Of a stretch of 64,000 nt of DNA, positions 23,871-37,980 are shown piece by piece. A model generated the notes under the pieces. That model did not search any database. It was not told the origin of the DNA and was given only the letters and a program-made list of their open reading frames with translations. A program made the position numbers and the translations under genes. The DNA comes from Cryptomeria japonica (taxonomy: Eukaryota > Streptophyta > Pinopsida > Cupressales > Cupressaceae). The stretch is taken from assembly GCF_030272615.1 (NCBI RefSeq), contig NC_081406.1, forward strand, positions 165,709,521 to 165,773,520, written 5' to 3'. Every line of letters begins with the position of its first letter. Within the stretch, counting starts at the first letter, position 1.

Positions 23871-26039
23871 TTTACGATTAATAATTATTTTAGATTAATT
23901 ACAATAATAAAGTAAGTAATAATTTCTTGAAATATTTGTACATCATAAGAATAATTGTTAGTAGGATAGGGAGAGGGCAACAATGGGCTAAGTTAATTTT
24001 GTGGTTATATAATTAATAAATGGAAAAAAAATACGATATGGACTATTATCTAATTGTAATCAAGAGTTGGAGTTGCAATTCCATCACTCAACTCATCACA
24101 TTAATGTATTTAATGAGAGGTGTCCTTAAAAAAATTGTTTAGAGATTTGAACGAGATTTCATGCTTGAGATTCTTACTAAGTAATAAAAAATATCATTTA
24201 CTATTAGAACGTCATATATTATTATTTAAAATATTACTTATATACAACTAAAATGATTTCAATATCATTTAGTGATTATAAATCTTATTTTATCTTTGTT
24301 GAATAACTTAATAATAAAACATTATACATCTTTGTGATCAATATTATACAAATACATCAATACTTCTAAATATAATATATATCTAACTCCATTTTTATAA
24401 ACATAATATTATAAGGGAAGCATACCAATAGCCATTATTGCTAACTTTGTGCCCACAAATTCTAAACGGTACATCAGATTTTGATGATTTATTTGGGTTG
24501 TCTCTGCATGCGACTGAACAACCTATAGCTATTGTTTTGGCTTCTAGGTAGTAATGATGCATGTTGTGGGATTCATTATGTGCATAGGGGTCAAAAAATA
24601 CAATTTTCAAAGTGACACCCAATAACTGTGCACTTGAAATCGCCAATACTCATGCACAAATGCCCCAGTAGTCGTGTGCTACGGGTACCAATAAAAGTAC
24701 ACAAATAGACCAATTATGATCTATAAAAGCTAAAAAATGATCAACTATTGATATATTTGTAATTTATTAACAAAATTTAATTTATTTATTTTTAATTTCT
24801 TTTAAATTTGTAATTGAAAAATTGAATAAAAGAGTGAAAGGTTATTGGAAGATGAAGGGGTGCTCTTCCCCTATTATAGGTTAGCATAAACCTTTTGTTG
24901 CTTTATGCTTTCTAGATGAGCGGTCAGAATTGGTTCGATGGTCTTGCAACTGTTGTGGACACCATTTCAACCTTTGATCAATTAATCATTTTGATTATTA
25001 ATCTTTAGATCTTTGAGATGAGCTCCTCTGTCTTTGTCTCTCACTATGTCAATCTATTTATCTCTCCTTCTTTGTATCCCTATCTCTTCATCTATCCTTA
25101 TCACCCTCTCTTTTTATGCCTTTGTATTTCCCTCCCTCCCTTTCTCTCCCACTCTATCCATTTATATCTATTTATACATGATTTAAATTATAATATAATA
25201 ATATATTAATATTATAATTATGTTCACCATCTATATATTAGGATTATATAACGTAATTATTAGTATATACAAATTAAAAATGTATATTATTAATAATATA
25301 ATATAAGAGGTGTGGATACTATAGTTACATTTGTATTTAGTACAATCTATCTATAATTAAGAATAAATATATCAATGTTAGTATTCTTATATCCTTATAA
25401 TAATAATAATATACTACAATTACATTAATAATAAACATAATGATGATATATAATAATTAATTCACTATATTTCTTCCTCGCTATATTAAAGATAATAATA
25501 ACAATTATAGCATACCTATGTATATATCTGCACATATGAATCACCTCTTTATATATTAGTTCCTATATCTTTATCTTTTATCTTTTCATACTTTTTTTGT
25601 CATTTTTTAAAATTGCATATAGAAAAGCGTTCATAGGAATCACATTGGACAACTCCACATTAGTAAAACATATCATTTTCGATAATGGGACTGTCCACAT
25701 ATGGCAATATGTGTATGGGAACCATGATAATAATTTGGAGCATGTCCTATGTGAATAAATAAACAAGGATATATATTTTTTTATTAATGAATTTATAAGC
25801 ATTTTAAAAAAAATTAAATAATAATATAGATCATGTTTTATGATTTGTCATTTGATGAGTTCATACATACTGAGTAGAAATAGTTTATTAGTTTGTTAAA
25901 ATTATGACCATTGATCCAAAGATTTATCAAAGGTATACCCACCATACTAGGTGTGAACCTATGTCAACATCTTTGTTGATGTGTTAGTTATAAATTGGTT
26001 CATGCATCTTGACATGTATATTCTCATATACTTACAAGA
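23871..26039. other. AT-rich intergenic DNA, no gene recognised
   Basis: Long AT-rich stretches (for example 24180-24420 and 25180-25560) with a short CT-rich patch at 25030-25160. None of the open frames shows domain-like composition. Confidence 0.35.
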
Positions 26040-26460
26040 TTTAAATATCATGTCCCTAGCTATCTCATATCTATCTCTCTTTCTCTATGTCTAATTCTTT
26101 ATCACTCATATCTTAATCTCTCTCTATCTATATCTCCTCATATCCTACTATATCTATCTATCACTCTAGTTTTATATCTCCATTTCTTTCTTACATCTCT
26201 CCTTCTATCTCTATCTCATTATCTTTCCATCTCTCTCTCTACACCTATATCTCTCCCTTTCTCTATATATCACTTCCTACATCTATCTTTATCTTTCTAT
26301 CTCTCCCTCTCTCATTCTCTCATTCTCTCCCTCTCTCCCTCTATATATTTATATCCTTCATCTATATCTACCCCTCTCCTCTCTCTCTTCCTCTCTCCAT
26401 CTCTATGTTCCTCTCTATCTCTATCTTGGTACTCCTCTATATCTCCCTCTCTCCTTATTG
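26040..26460. repeat. CT/TA-rich simple repeat
   Basis: Degenerate tatctctctc, atctatctat and ctccctctc words fill the block. It has the same character as the blocks at 18650 and 42660. Confidence 0.75.
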
Positions 26461-26644
26461 CAAACATAACATGAGCGTATTGGTAATGGATCTTGATTAC
26501 GTTCTTGATTCAATTATTTTTTTTCAATCATGGTAGGATCCATGTAAGTGGATGTATAATTGATTTGAAGCTATTACTTATCTATTGAGACTTTTGTTAA
26601 ATGGCCTACCATGAGACTTTTGTTAAATTGCCTACCAATTGTTC

Positions 26645-27230
26645 TCATGCATTGCATAAATGTATGCAAAAAATAGAACCACTTTTTTTTGAATTGACCT
26701 CCCACACCATTTCGGCGTACCATGAGATCGCATCTCTTTGCGACATTTCTTTGAAAATCCTTATTGCCTCTCTAAATTTACCATTTTGTGCATAACCCAT
26801 AATCATTGCAGTCCATAAGACTACATTCTTTTGGGGAATTTTGTCAAATAGTTCATGTGCTTCACATATTCTTCCACATTTTGCATACATATCAACCAAG
26901 GCATTTGTAACTACATCTGATAAAATCCCCCTTTCATCATGTTTGGTGGATGTCCGTGCCCTATCCAAAGCTGACCTTAATTTGGCATAGGATGGAAAAG
27001 GTAAAATGATCAGGTTGGACACCCATTCGTTGCATTTGATGAAACCATATCAATGCCTCCTGCAATTTATGGTATTCTATAAAATGGCATCTCGTTTAGT
27101 GATGTCACCAAACACTCTACGAGCACCCACCTAGCTACCACACTTGACATACATGTTGATAAGCTTGTTTTGGAAAACTATAGCTATAGCAAAACCAAAT
27201 TGCATATGGTAATTTAGGAGTGGATTTCCT
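26645..27230 (-). pseudogene. Pentatricopeptide repeat (PPR, PLS-type) pseudogene fragment
   Basis: Read on the minus strand: NKLINMYVKCGS, then a stop, ARRVFGDI and FHQMQRMGVQPDHFTFSIL in broken frames (about 27230-27000). A clean run follows with TNALVDMYAKCGRICEAHEL, FDKIPQKNVVLWTAMIMGYA and NGKFREAIRIFKEM (26950-26750). These are P, L and S type repeats of plant organellar RNA-editing or processing factors. Stops, at least two frame changes, loss of the N-terminus and no E/DYW domain show it is dead. Only about five repeat units remain of the usual ten or more. Confidence 0.85.
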
Positions 27231-27897
27231 TACCCTCTGAAAGGGATTTCTTGGAAACGCAAGCCTCCAATAGTTGAAGATATGCATATCAAGTAGATAT
27301 ATATACAAAACAAATTGAAGGAAAATAGGTAAAATTTACTAAATAAAGTGTGGCGGCTTGTGTACCTTCAATTTCAGCATTTAATCAGCGACTAAATTAT
27401 AGTGTTTACTTCTAAAAAACTACATTGAAATAATTTTTAAAATTTTTGTTAAAATTATAAACACTATAATTTGATAAAAGAATATAAATTTTATTAGTTT
27501 ACATCATTTCAAAATTCAAAATACATATTTCACTTTCTATTAATTTAATTTAAAAAGTTGAATCAACATCGGCCCTTTCCTTTATAAAAGTGTGACATAG
27601 CTTTGTACTTTTACCTTGGGAGGAACAAAGGGTGTCGACATAGGCTGTGAAATAAGAGCAAGCGGTGAATAACATAAGAGGATCACTTCCCTTTTGCATA
27701 TTGAGAGGGCCAAGGGATATCAGCAGCCACAACGAAGAATTGTCACATCACGCAAATAGCAGCGAGGACAAAAACAAAAACAAACGGTGAGAGTTATAAA
27801 TTTAAACATAAGGACAATATTAAAATCTAATTTTCGTACATGATGGTAATCTAATTTTCCGCGACGACTAAATCAACTAAAAAAATGAATAAACTAG
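27231..27897. other. Intergenic, nothing recognised
   Basis: Mixed AT-rich sequence between the PPR remnant and the MITE. No gene, RNA or repeat is supported. Confidence 0.3.
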
Positions 27898-28329
27898 GGG
27901 AAAGGACCCAGTAGTTGTGCACCCTAACTTCGTGCTTCTCAAAATCTTACGTGGAAATTTCAAATCTCTGATTTTTTTACAGCAACTTACTTGGCAAGTC
28001 CCCTGCCTATAACAAAGGTCTCAGGGCCACATCATCAAATATGATGCCAAATCAGCATGCTTTTTGTCAAGGTGTCCAAAAAGCCCCCCCAAAAAGTGAG
28101 ACCAATAGGTGTGCAAAAGGGCTCCAATACTTGTGCAGCTAATGTGGCATGACATGATTGGTTATTTTTCACAACAAATGGTATATTTCATTCAATTAAT
28201 GGTACTTATCATACAACTATTGGTGCAATGTTATACAAAGGTTGGACATTAAATCAGCAAGTATGGGGTATTAAATCAACAACTTCTCTCACAAGAATTG
28301 GAACACGCTCAACTACTGAGTCCTTTCCC
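27898..28329. mobile_element. Tourist-like MITE (432 bp)
   Basis: The ends are inverted: GGGAAAGGACCCAGTAGTTG at the left and, on the opposite strand, GGGAAAGGACTCAGTAGTTG at the right. Flanks are CTA (27894-27896, plus one G) and TTA (28330-28332), which fits a mutated three-base TTA-type target duplication of the PIF/Harbinger group. There is no coding capacity. Confidence 0.75.
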
Positions 28330-31300
28330 TTATTATACATATTATTATTTTTTATGATAGAAAAAAGCAAACAAACTTAATTTAAATAGAAAAAACTTTA
28401 TTTGTAAATAAACATCTAATTTAAAAAATTATTCTTAATTAATCTCCCCTTATTTTTTTTCTTCAAATAAATAAATAAATATTAAAGTAAGTGAATCTTT
28501 AACTTTCTTAATAAATTAAAACATAAAAATAATAATATAAGTGTAAAGGAATTAAATTTCTTAATAATTAAGAATACTAATAAAAGTGTAAAGGTATTTT
28601 TTTGTAATGGAAAGTAGAGAAGTCCCTTTTGCATTCCTTTAAAAACTAATCTCTGCAGGAAATAATTTGGTTGTCTTATAATTTTATTGCCACCGTAAAA
28701 CAAAGCACGAGAACCCTAAAATAGTCTTCCTTTATCGACCCTAATTCGTGCATCATATTTCTTTTAAATGTTTATGAAATTGACAATTGCAAGAAGCTGC
28801 TTCGGTGTTCTCTTTTTGCCGGGCACAATCAAATTGATTAAATTTCACTGCTGGAATGTCCAGACTTTTTGCCGGATACGGTGGATGAGAAATTCCAACC
28901 ATGTACGCATGAGATATGAGAAAACAGCGAACGGAACCCCATTCACCTTCCTTGATATGCGCGCATTTTGTAATGCATCGAGACAAGTAAAAGTTACCGT
29001 GCAAGATTGGCGGAAAAGTATTTCAAACAAAATAAAAAAAAAATGAAAATCGATCGATGAACCTAGACACCTCAATCGACACCTCAATCGTCTTGCACGC
29101 CTTTAGATAAATATAAATCATTGATTTTATTTTTTTAGATCGTCCATTTCATAGAAAGAGATGCCTTTGCGTAATAAAAGGAATGCAGCGACCTTTCACA
29201 AGAAAATAAATCTTTCGTATGAAATTTTCTTTTCGTTTCGTTTTTCAGATTTAAATTTTAAACATTACTGTGTTTGGCAGGTAGTGTAAAATTAAAGGTA
29301 GTATAAGAAAAAGCTTATCGTTTCGATTTAAAAATTGGAAAAAGAAATGTTTATTCCAGATGGAGAACTTGCTTTTAGAATTGTCAGCAAAGTTGAGTCA
29401 GCCACTATAGCCCATTCTTTATCAAAAGGAATATTCCATGTGTTGTCCTGTCAGTCATATTTCAATAATTTAATTCCTTACAACACGGAAATACAGTCAA
29501 TATACGAAGTCCTATATCTTGTCTGTCATGTCATATTTCAATAATTTACAACACGGAAATACAGTCAATATATTAAGTCTTATATATTGTCTGCTTTTTC
29601 TCTTGGTGTTCAATTGATTTCACATTGACTAACATGTTGCTCGTTGTACACTATCGATTTTGCAATTAACAGCTGCGATTGACTAATCTGTCTCTTACGA
29701 AAAATCTGTTTTAAAACCAGAATAACCGCAGCCTTAATTAGAACCAGAATAGCCCCAGCCTCAATTAAAGCCATCCACAGTCATTTTTTGTTTTAGTCCT
29801 CCTCATTTATGAGATATGCGTTTAACATTTCGTTTGGTAACAGATCCCCAAATTCTTACGGGATTTATATCATAATTTGTTTCCTTCCGAGTTTCGTATG
29901 TGTTGAATAGAAATTGACTTGCTGGGTAAAATTCAAGCTTGCTAACGGGGTTGTCCCTTTCTTTCTGAGAAGCAATGGAAACAATTCTTATTCTTGAGAA
30001 AAAGATGGAAGAGGTTTTGGGAGTCGGTATAATTGTCACAAGGTCTGTTCTGAACGGAAGGGTATTCAGAACAGATTTTTGCAAGTACGTGATTTTGGCA
30101 TTGCCACTAAGACTGTTTACTCCACTACAGGCTTGAAGATTGTATGAATCTTTACTCTTTTCTGTAGAACGTTAACATGATTTATCTTACATACGCTGTG
30201 AAATTTAGCGCTTTTGAGTTATTTAGAAGGGAGTTGGAGGAATATCAGATCGATATCTTCCCACTCGGAGGCTGTTGAAATGATTCTTATGTATTTGATT
30301 ATCTTACTTGTACAAGTGAAAATTATAACTTTTTATATTAACAAACTTCATTTGTCTTGATTAGTTGGACTGATCAGGTTCAAAGCGGTATCATTTGAGA
30401 AGAAAAGGTACGCAAAATGTGTTCTCTTTGTATCTTCTTTTCTGCAGTTCTCCTGTTATTCTTTCATGTGTTACAGTTTTGATCAATTAAAAAAATGTGT
30501 TTCTACATCATTTCCATCTTTATTTTTTAACTATCTACTACGAAATTTCGCTTTCTAGCATGATTTAAGTATACTTTGTAGGCTTTCCTTGGGATTTTCC
30601 CGTTGGAAAAATCCACAAGTTTTTCTTTGCGATTTTCCAGCGTGCAAAATTCATTGAGAGGAGCCTTCCTACAATTATAATTGTCTTTTAAGACAAATGT
30701 GCCGCCAGTATTCCTTGTTAATTTTAATCTGTAAATTTTAGGGCATACTAACAACGTTCTTCAATATTCTAAGCAAATGTTTTGTAGCCTAACTGCTCAT
30801 AATGAAGTAAGCTTTATGAAAACCCCACCTGCTCTAACGAAATTCAAGATTGCTCTTTCTGATCTCAAGGATAACTAAGATTACTCAATCATCACATCGG
30901 TAAAAGCCTATTAAACAGATCTCTAAAATGGTTAGAGAAAATTATGTAACCTAAGATCCTTCTAACAATGCTATCCTGCTTCGTGAATGATTTTGACAAT
31001 TAGCCAACTTTTACATTGTGTTTGATAAAGTAGAAATAGAAATCAAATAATATATTGCAATTTTTTTTTTATGGTAATTGGTTTTGAATTTTTTATTAAT
31101 ATTTATGATTTTAAACCTGACTTGAATTAGTTGGGGCTACAATAGAAAGCCACCTCTTAAAAGCACATATATTTATATATTGAGACTCATTAAGAGGTCT
31201 TGTCATTACATCTTCATTTTTTATTTTTTATATTACTTTAGTATGCAATTGGAGGAGCATTTTGCAATGCTCTTCTTTCTGTAATATTTTATCCCTCCTC

Positions 31301-34220
31301 CCCTTCACAACAGTCCATCACTTCTCCTGATCCTCTTCATCCATCACCTCTTGTGAATTAGTGTGCTGATTCATCTTAGTGGAGGCTTTTTTTTCCTTTC
31401 TCTCCATGCACTTAGGTTTTAGGTTTATCCAGTTTCTCCATCTCCATTTCAGCAATACCTCTTTCCACCAAGATGCCTATTTGTCAGATTTCTGCTAGGT
31501 ATAAACAACAACAACAACATGCTTTGTTTGAAAGCATCTTCAACATCGAAATGAGATCCCTTTGTAATTCAAAGGTTGAATCCAACAATCTTTAGCCAAT
31601 TTCAATGATACCATCTTTGGGAGTGCTTTTGTTGAATCGATTTCCACCAAAATGTGGGCATACAAAGTGTGTAAGAGATTTGAAGAGTATTCATTGATTG
31701 TCAAGAATCTACCCAAAGAACTACCTACTACAACAAAAAAAGAATTGAACCAATATTGCCAAGAAAGGTTTGGGAGCCTTATTCAGATTGGAATCTTATC
31801 AAAAAATTCAATTGCAAGTTTGAAAGTCAGATACCAGGATTTAAGCATCAATTAATACTTGTCCTCTGAGATCCACTTATAGTCACATAAAATCATATTT
31901 CCTACAAAAAAAAACATTGTGCACCATAATAGACTTGTATATCTCTATTCAATAAAGGGCCCTTGATTTTTGAAATGCATTTATATAAATCATTGAGGCT
32001 TAGCCAAAATCTTCTAAATATCCCTATCAAGCCCATTTTTGCATAATGCCTCTCATTTTCTATCATTTCGTTCTTTTTTTTTTAATCTAAAATTATCACT
32101 ATAGAACTAGCATTCTAGTTTGGTCCAATTCCTCTCATTTTCTACCATTTCATTCTCCATTTTTTTTAATCTAAAATTATCACTATAGAACTGACATTCT
32201 AGTTTGCTCTTTCTAAGCCACCAACCTTGGGTTTATAGTCTTTAATGCATCCTTGTAAAATCATTGTCTATTCACACCTGCCACTTTCTTATTTTCCTCT
32301 CCCCATATGCCAGTCTAACCTTGCTTTCAGATGTCCCTCAACATATATTCCATGTTGGCATTAAACCTTCCCCTTTGCACGCCCTTTTTTATGGCTGCAT
32401 ACATTAAAATTGTTTGTGTGATTTCCCTCCAGAGGGATTCACCCTAATCCCCTTTTCCAGCTGTAAAATTTTAACTAAAACCACAAAAGATAGTATGATC
32501 TAGTTGAAAAAATAATAAAAATAAATCTTGTAGATTAACATAAGGAAAATTGAGGGCAAGAAGAATGAAAACCGTTTCTATTAACTTACAAAGAAGAAAA
32601 TTACAAAACATAAAAAATCTATGAAAACTTTTATCTTCTGTAAAATAATTACAATCTCTAAAGGAGAAGAAGCTCTCCATACATTCTCCATCTGAAACTT
32701 TTCTTCGAGGATGCTTTCCAAGAGCACAATCTACACAAACTCCATTAGAAAATCTACAAGGGGCAAGTCTTTTACCATCCCATATTTGTTAAATTGTTGC
32801 ATGTATCTAAGCATTAAATGATCATATCTTTCATGCCAAATTCTACTTTCATCATTTGCATGTGTTAGTGAAAAAGTGAGATCTAATTTAGCAACAAAAA
32901 AGTGAGATCTAATTTAGCAACAAGTTAGAATCTTTCATGTCAAATTCTACTTTCATCATTTGCATGTGTTAGTAAATTGTGTTAGTGAAAAAGTGAGATC
33001 TGATTTAGCAAAAGTTAGAACGTTCTCTGTAAAATAAAAGAACAAAATAAATATTGAAAACCAAATACAAAGGTCCCTTAAATATGGTGTTTTGAATTTA
33101 ACTAAAATATTAAAAAAAAAAAATCTATGTACAACTGTACATAGAATTTGCTTATCTTGTCTATTAATCTTCACATGAAAATCTGTCTATCTTAGGTGTT
33201 CCCGTCCTTTGGAAATTTTTAAGAGTAGCTACAAGGCAAGATTTTTCAATACCAATAGTTGCAACCAAATCATTATGTGCCTAGTTGACATATGTAAGAT
33301 AAATGTTGACATGTGTTCATTTGTGTCCATGTAATGAAATGGACATTTTTCATAAACTATTTATTTATTTTAATGATTAAAGATAAATTTTCATTAATTA
33401 AATTAAAATAATTATTTATAATTTTTTAAAAATTATCGTATAAATTTACTATTGATTATTTAAGTGGTTATCAATATTATAAAAGTCAATTGTGAAGACA
33501 AATGTAAAATAATTACTTACAATTTACTTTAAAATTTAAATATAAATTTATTATTGACAGTTTGATTAAAAAGTGTAAAATTTAAATAAAATGGTTATAA
33601 TATTATAAAAGTAAATTGAATTTTTCTTCACAACAAAAAGACAAAAGGATGAACAAGTATACTATTTGAATGTTATTGGATATAATTACCAAGGAAAACT
33701 CTGTCAATGAGTGCAAGTTTGGATGCATTTAGAAAGGGTGATAGGTTGATGAAGAGGACATTCAAAATTATTGTCCTTTACTCAAGTAAAAAGTAGTTGC
33801 AATCATAGAGTGCAATTCCTTTGTTAGACAATGTACCATTCGTAGCAAATGGAATTTACAATTTTCCTGTTTTTATTTTTTATCATCAACATTCTTCATG
33901 TGGGCTGCGCCGCTCCTCCATTTTAAACTTAATCTCTGCATTAACAGCATCATTTTAAGTTTAACCAAAGCAATTTCTTGATGCAGTGAGAGAACCGTGT
34001 GGCGTGGAAAAATACAGATGAGATATTAGCAGATCCCATCTCACAAAGCTAACTACTGCAGTCATACTCCAGGTAGTAAATCTAAACGTTAGTTAAATTA
34101 TTTTTAATTTTACTTCTTAAATATAATAACATTGAAAATTAGGCAGTTGGTGATTCTTTTTCTTTAGTCATCTTTTATCTCATACATGATTTGTTTTTTA
34201 TCCAAATTTAGATTTAAGCG
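28330..34220. other. Long AT-rich intergenic stretch with small duplications
   Basis: No confident gene. Short local duplications are visible: 29458-29540 against 29540-29590 (acaacacggaaatacagtca), 32051-32122 against 32133-32206 (82-bp spacing, aaaattatcactatagaact), and 32827-32900 against 32933-33012 (caaattctactttcatcatt). The open frames at 28768-29046 and 31652-31855 have no recognisable domain. Confidence 0.35.
29975..30136 (+). CDS. Small unassigned ORF (53 codons)
   Basis: ATG 29975 to TGA 30134-30136 with mixed, non-repetitive composition (METILILEKKMEEVLGVGII at the start). A good splice donor (gcaagtacgt) lies inside it near 30084, so it could be a first exon. No family is recognised, and it could be chance. 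Confidence 0.12.
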   Translation: METILILEKKMEEVLGVGIIVTRSVLNGRVFRTDFCKYVILALPLRLFTPLQA

Positions 34221-34233
34221 GGATTGTCTCAGC

Positions 34234-34490
34234 AAGGCGCCATGGAAAGCTGCTGTACGTCTGTAGAGATAGTAGATATGACTTTCAAAAAAGTTAAAAG
34301 AAGTTATTACAGTACTCCAAAGAGATGGCGTCTGGCTACTTTTGTAGAAGCCAGAGATGGGCTGGAGAGGATTAAGGAGCAAAATATTTTAAAGCAATGG
34401 GACAGAGTGCGTCTCCTGGACGGTTGGATACCTGGTCCGGGGTATAATTTTGAAATGGGAAATGACTTTTCAGGCTGTCTGGGCACTTAG
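34234..34490 (+). CDS. Unassigned small ORF, 82-85 codons, protein-like composition
   Basis: The frame has ATGs at 34233/34242 and ends at TAG 34488-34490. Composition is balanced, with many Trp, Arg and Glu and spaced basic-aromatic words (YYSTPKRWRLATFVEARDGL, then WDRVRLLDGWIPGPGYNFEM), unlike the low-complexity frames around it. A pyrimidine-rich stretch ending in cag (34222) precedes it, so it could be an internal or first exon. I do not recognise the family. It stands alone in AT-rich DNA and may be a gene scrap. Confidence 0.3.
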
Positions 34491-36273
34491 CTTACCATCG
34501 TTATAGAAAATATTTCAAATTTATTTCCTTCTCATTGTATACAACAAATAGATTTGATTTTTGATTGGTGATATGTTTTTATTGTTACAATTAGGATGAT
34601 AGATAGGATATTCTTAATTACATTCTAACTCCAATAAAACACACATTAACTTTAATCTTAATACATCCTAATTCTAATATAACACAGATTAAACTTTAAT
34701 CATAATACTATTCCTAAGAATATCTCTAACCTTAATTTAAATCATAAGAACATAAATTCCAATCCTAATGAAACCTTAATGTTAACACTAACCCCAACAA
34801 TAACTTAAGTTTTATCTACATCTTGTAATCAAATAATTTTATAAATTTTCAAATCAATTTTTATCTACATATTGATAATTTAAATATAATATTATTTTAT
34901 TATATAATTATTTTTTTTGTTGGATAATAATAATATTTTATTGATAATTTTATTATATAATTCTTATGATATTACTATATATTAATTTATATTACATTAT
35001 GATTATATCATCTTATATTATTAATATTCAAAATTTTTAAATATATGAAATTTTCATCAATTATTTTCCAAAATGCATATTTTTGAGTAAATATAATCCT
35101 TTAAGAATTTGCCCTGTACAAAAGCTATAATTCAGAAATTTTTGATTACGTTTTGGGGTAAAAATTTATACTAACATCTTTGAGCAAACAAATTTAGCTC
35201 TGATTTGATCCATCCTTATAAAGGCAATAAAATAAGAAGGTTTAACACGAAGCTTTTATGATTGAAGGATCTTTACGATTTAACAATCAAAATTAATAAT
35301 AAAATTGATTCTTTAGTTGATTGGATTCTAAGATATTAAAAATCTTTTTATTTTTATTTTTAAGTTGATAGTTATTTATATCATAAAATATTGAATATAA
35401 TATTTTCAAAATAAATAGTATACAAAATTTATAGAAATAATTAATAAAACAATTTTGAAATAAATAAAATAGTTCTAAATTGATATTTTTGAGAAATTTT
35501 AAAAAATATTTAAGATTTTTAACTACTTTTAATCAGCTTTAAAAATAATATTCATTCTATAATAAACAACTTAAAAAATTATAAATGAAGAATACTGATA
35601 TTTTATGAAATTCAAACCATTTAAGGAGCTACGGAGTGTTAAAAGTGGGAAAACGAACGAATTTTGAAAAATTGGCCATATATCTATTTTCATATGATGC
35701 GACAATTAAAGAAACCTCACCATACGTCGAGAGACACTGATAAAAAATGGAAACGGTTTTAGTCCGTTTGAACGGGAAACACTGTGCTCCCATTGCGTAT
35801 CTGTCAACAGGCCTACAGAGGGAGTATGTTTGATGGAAGGCTGAAAAATATTTCAATTCCTCCAACCCTTCGATGAAATGGTATAGTGGACGAAGATAGA
35901 GAAGATTTTTGTTCCAGTTATGAAAAGTATAGAGCTACCCAGGTGATTAACGTTATATGTGAGGAATTTCTTGAGGTACAATTCATATGGATTCGAACTT
36001 AGAATCTTTCATTTGTTGGTATGAAAGGTATGGAGATGATCTTAGTATGTCCAGGAACTCGGAAGTTCAGGTGATGGTGATTAAGATTATACCTGAGGAA
36101 TTGATATACCTCATGGGCTTCTATCTATTGAGGTGCGGTTCATATGGATTTGCTGGGGTTCAAATTTAAAACTTTTTATTTGATGTTGAAATGTTTTTTT
36201 CACTGAATTATTGGCTTCTCTTCGATCAGGCTATTTGTTGATTTCTAACACCTTTATTAAACCACGCTATATA
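34491..36273. other. AT-rich intergenic with a degenerate repeat at 35940-36170
   Basis: Mostly AT-rich filler. Two diverged copies of a motif (cctgaggaatt ... gaggtgcggttcatatggat) occur at about 35945-35995 and 36070-36160. No gene is supported. Confidence 0.3.
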
Positions 36274-36735
36274 TGAAGGAAGATAATTCACAGATACAGC
36301 AAAGAAACAGAGAAAAAACACACACAAGATTGTTTTATACACAAACAAATAGAATATCTTTATTCAACTCAAATACAGAGGTCTTTTTCTGTTGAATACA
36401 ACTCAAAAACATGGAATCTCTATATAATATACGACCCTAAAAGAAAAGATTAAAGCTCCACTTATACTCCACTTATACTCCACTTATTGTTTCATGCATT
36501 ATTCACCAAGCTTAAAGAGAATAAATTGATTGTCTGTGCATGACTGGCAGAAATAATGCTAAACGGTGGAACTGAAGTTAGGCGGTGGCAGACGAAGCTA
36601 TGCCGTGGCTGACTAGACTGTAAATGGTGGAAACTATAAGTTTATATGGTGGAAGCCAAACCGGTGGTAACTGATGGCATACTGGAAGTTTAAGCAGCAG
36701 TGGTAGACTGAAGTTTGATAGTGATGGTAATGGGA
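36274..36735 (-). repeat. 3' LTR of the short copia-type element
   Basis: It matches the right LTR from tgaaggaag through gcggtggc and gactagactgtaa words. After about 36735 a second copy of the gcggtggcagacgaagct segment follows, so the inner border is uncertain. Confidence 0.6.
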
Positions 36736-36996
36736 ACACTCCTAAACGGTTGAACTGAAGTTAGGCGGTGGCAGACGAAGCTCTGCCGTGGCTGACTAGA
36801 CTGTAAATGGTGGAAACTATAAGCAGTGGTAAGCAGTGGTAGACTGAAGTTTGATAGTGATGGTAGTGGTAGACTGAATTTTTCAAACCTTCTCTTCTTT
36901 GAGAGAGTCAAACCAACTCTAAATCTGCTGATCTTTTCTCAATCACAATACCTATGTATTGTCTTTGTCCAACTGCTGCGACAGTTCTTCAAACCT

Positions 36997-37980
36997 TTAA
37001 AAGTTCAATTTGAATCTTCTTGCAAACTCACTATTTGTAGACGTCTTGCTAGACAATATTTTCCTTTCACATGAGCATTCAACCTTTTGATATTTTCTCT
37101 CATTCACATATGAACATTTATACCCAAACAAATTTTTGATCATATCTGTAACTGTTTGCCAACTTGATCCATGATTCCATCCACAATCTATTTTCATGTA
37201 AATTCTTTATTCCAACATGTCTTTTTAGAATGATTCTTCAGTCCGCATAGGGCACAAGGACGTAGATCAAAACAATTCATTGTTTTATGTCCTTCTCTAT
37301 GACAATACGAACACTGAATTCTTTCAACTGATTCAATTGATTTTCTTGAACTTGAAATACTAGCAACTTCAAATCTATCTTTATTACAATATCCCAAACT
37401 TTCATACTTGGGTCTCATAACTAGGTTAATGGCCTCTTGAATTCCTTGCCCTTGTTTTCTTAATCCTCTCCCTTTATATCCCATTCCTGCATCATCTTTC
37501 AACCAACATTATTTTCAAAACAATGTTTGTCATTAATATCACAAATCACACTTGGAGATTTACACATATCCTTACCTTTAACTTGACCATCTTCACCTGA
37601 ACAAACTTTAGGTACACCATCCATATTCAACTAAAGGACACAAATCAGTTGTATCACATGTGGCATCATGTACAAGAGGCTTTAGCCTTAGACTATAATT
37701 TACTTTTGCCGACAACTTGAAAAGTTCTTCTAGATCTTCATTCTTCTTTTAGACTTCATCAAACAAATTTATTTTTTCCTTCAATTCTCTATTTTCTTGT
37801 ACAAGAATATCATTTTCACATAATTGCTCATAAATAAATATCTTTTCTCAACTACTTTATATTTTCTATCAATTCTGAAGTACACTTTTTAACTTTCAAC
37901 AATTCTTCTTTCAATAGATCCTTCTCACACATTACACTTACATATTCTCTTTTCATCTTTTTACGTAATTTTCCCATCTA
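36997..37980 (-). pseudogene. Coiled coil plus two CCHC zinc knuckles (Gag-like), broken
   Basis: On the minus strand an amphipathic coiled coil (LRKKMKREYVSVMCEKDLL) begins near 37975 but soon meets stops. At 37502-37194 an open segment ends with two C-x2-C-x4-H-x4-C knuckles, CSYCHREGHKTMNC and CALCGLKNHSKKTC, as in nucleocapsid-type Gag tails. After the TAA, another 65 codons (to 36997) stay open. Two knuckles in series are less usual than the single knuckle of most plant copia Gags. Likely role: packaging RNA of the element. Confidence 0.65.

Noticed and set aside
28768-29046. 92-codon frame on + and its antisense as a gene
   Set aside because: No family resemblance, with both strands equally open over the same interval.
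34234-34490. First exon of the ANK-KAP gene
   Set aside because: It is 21 kb away across several elements, ends in its own stop and gives no evidence of joining.
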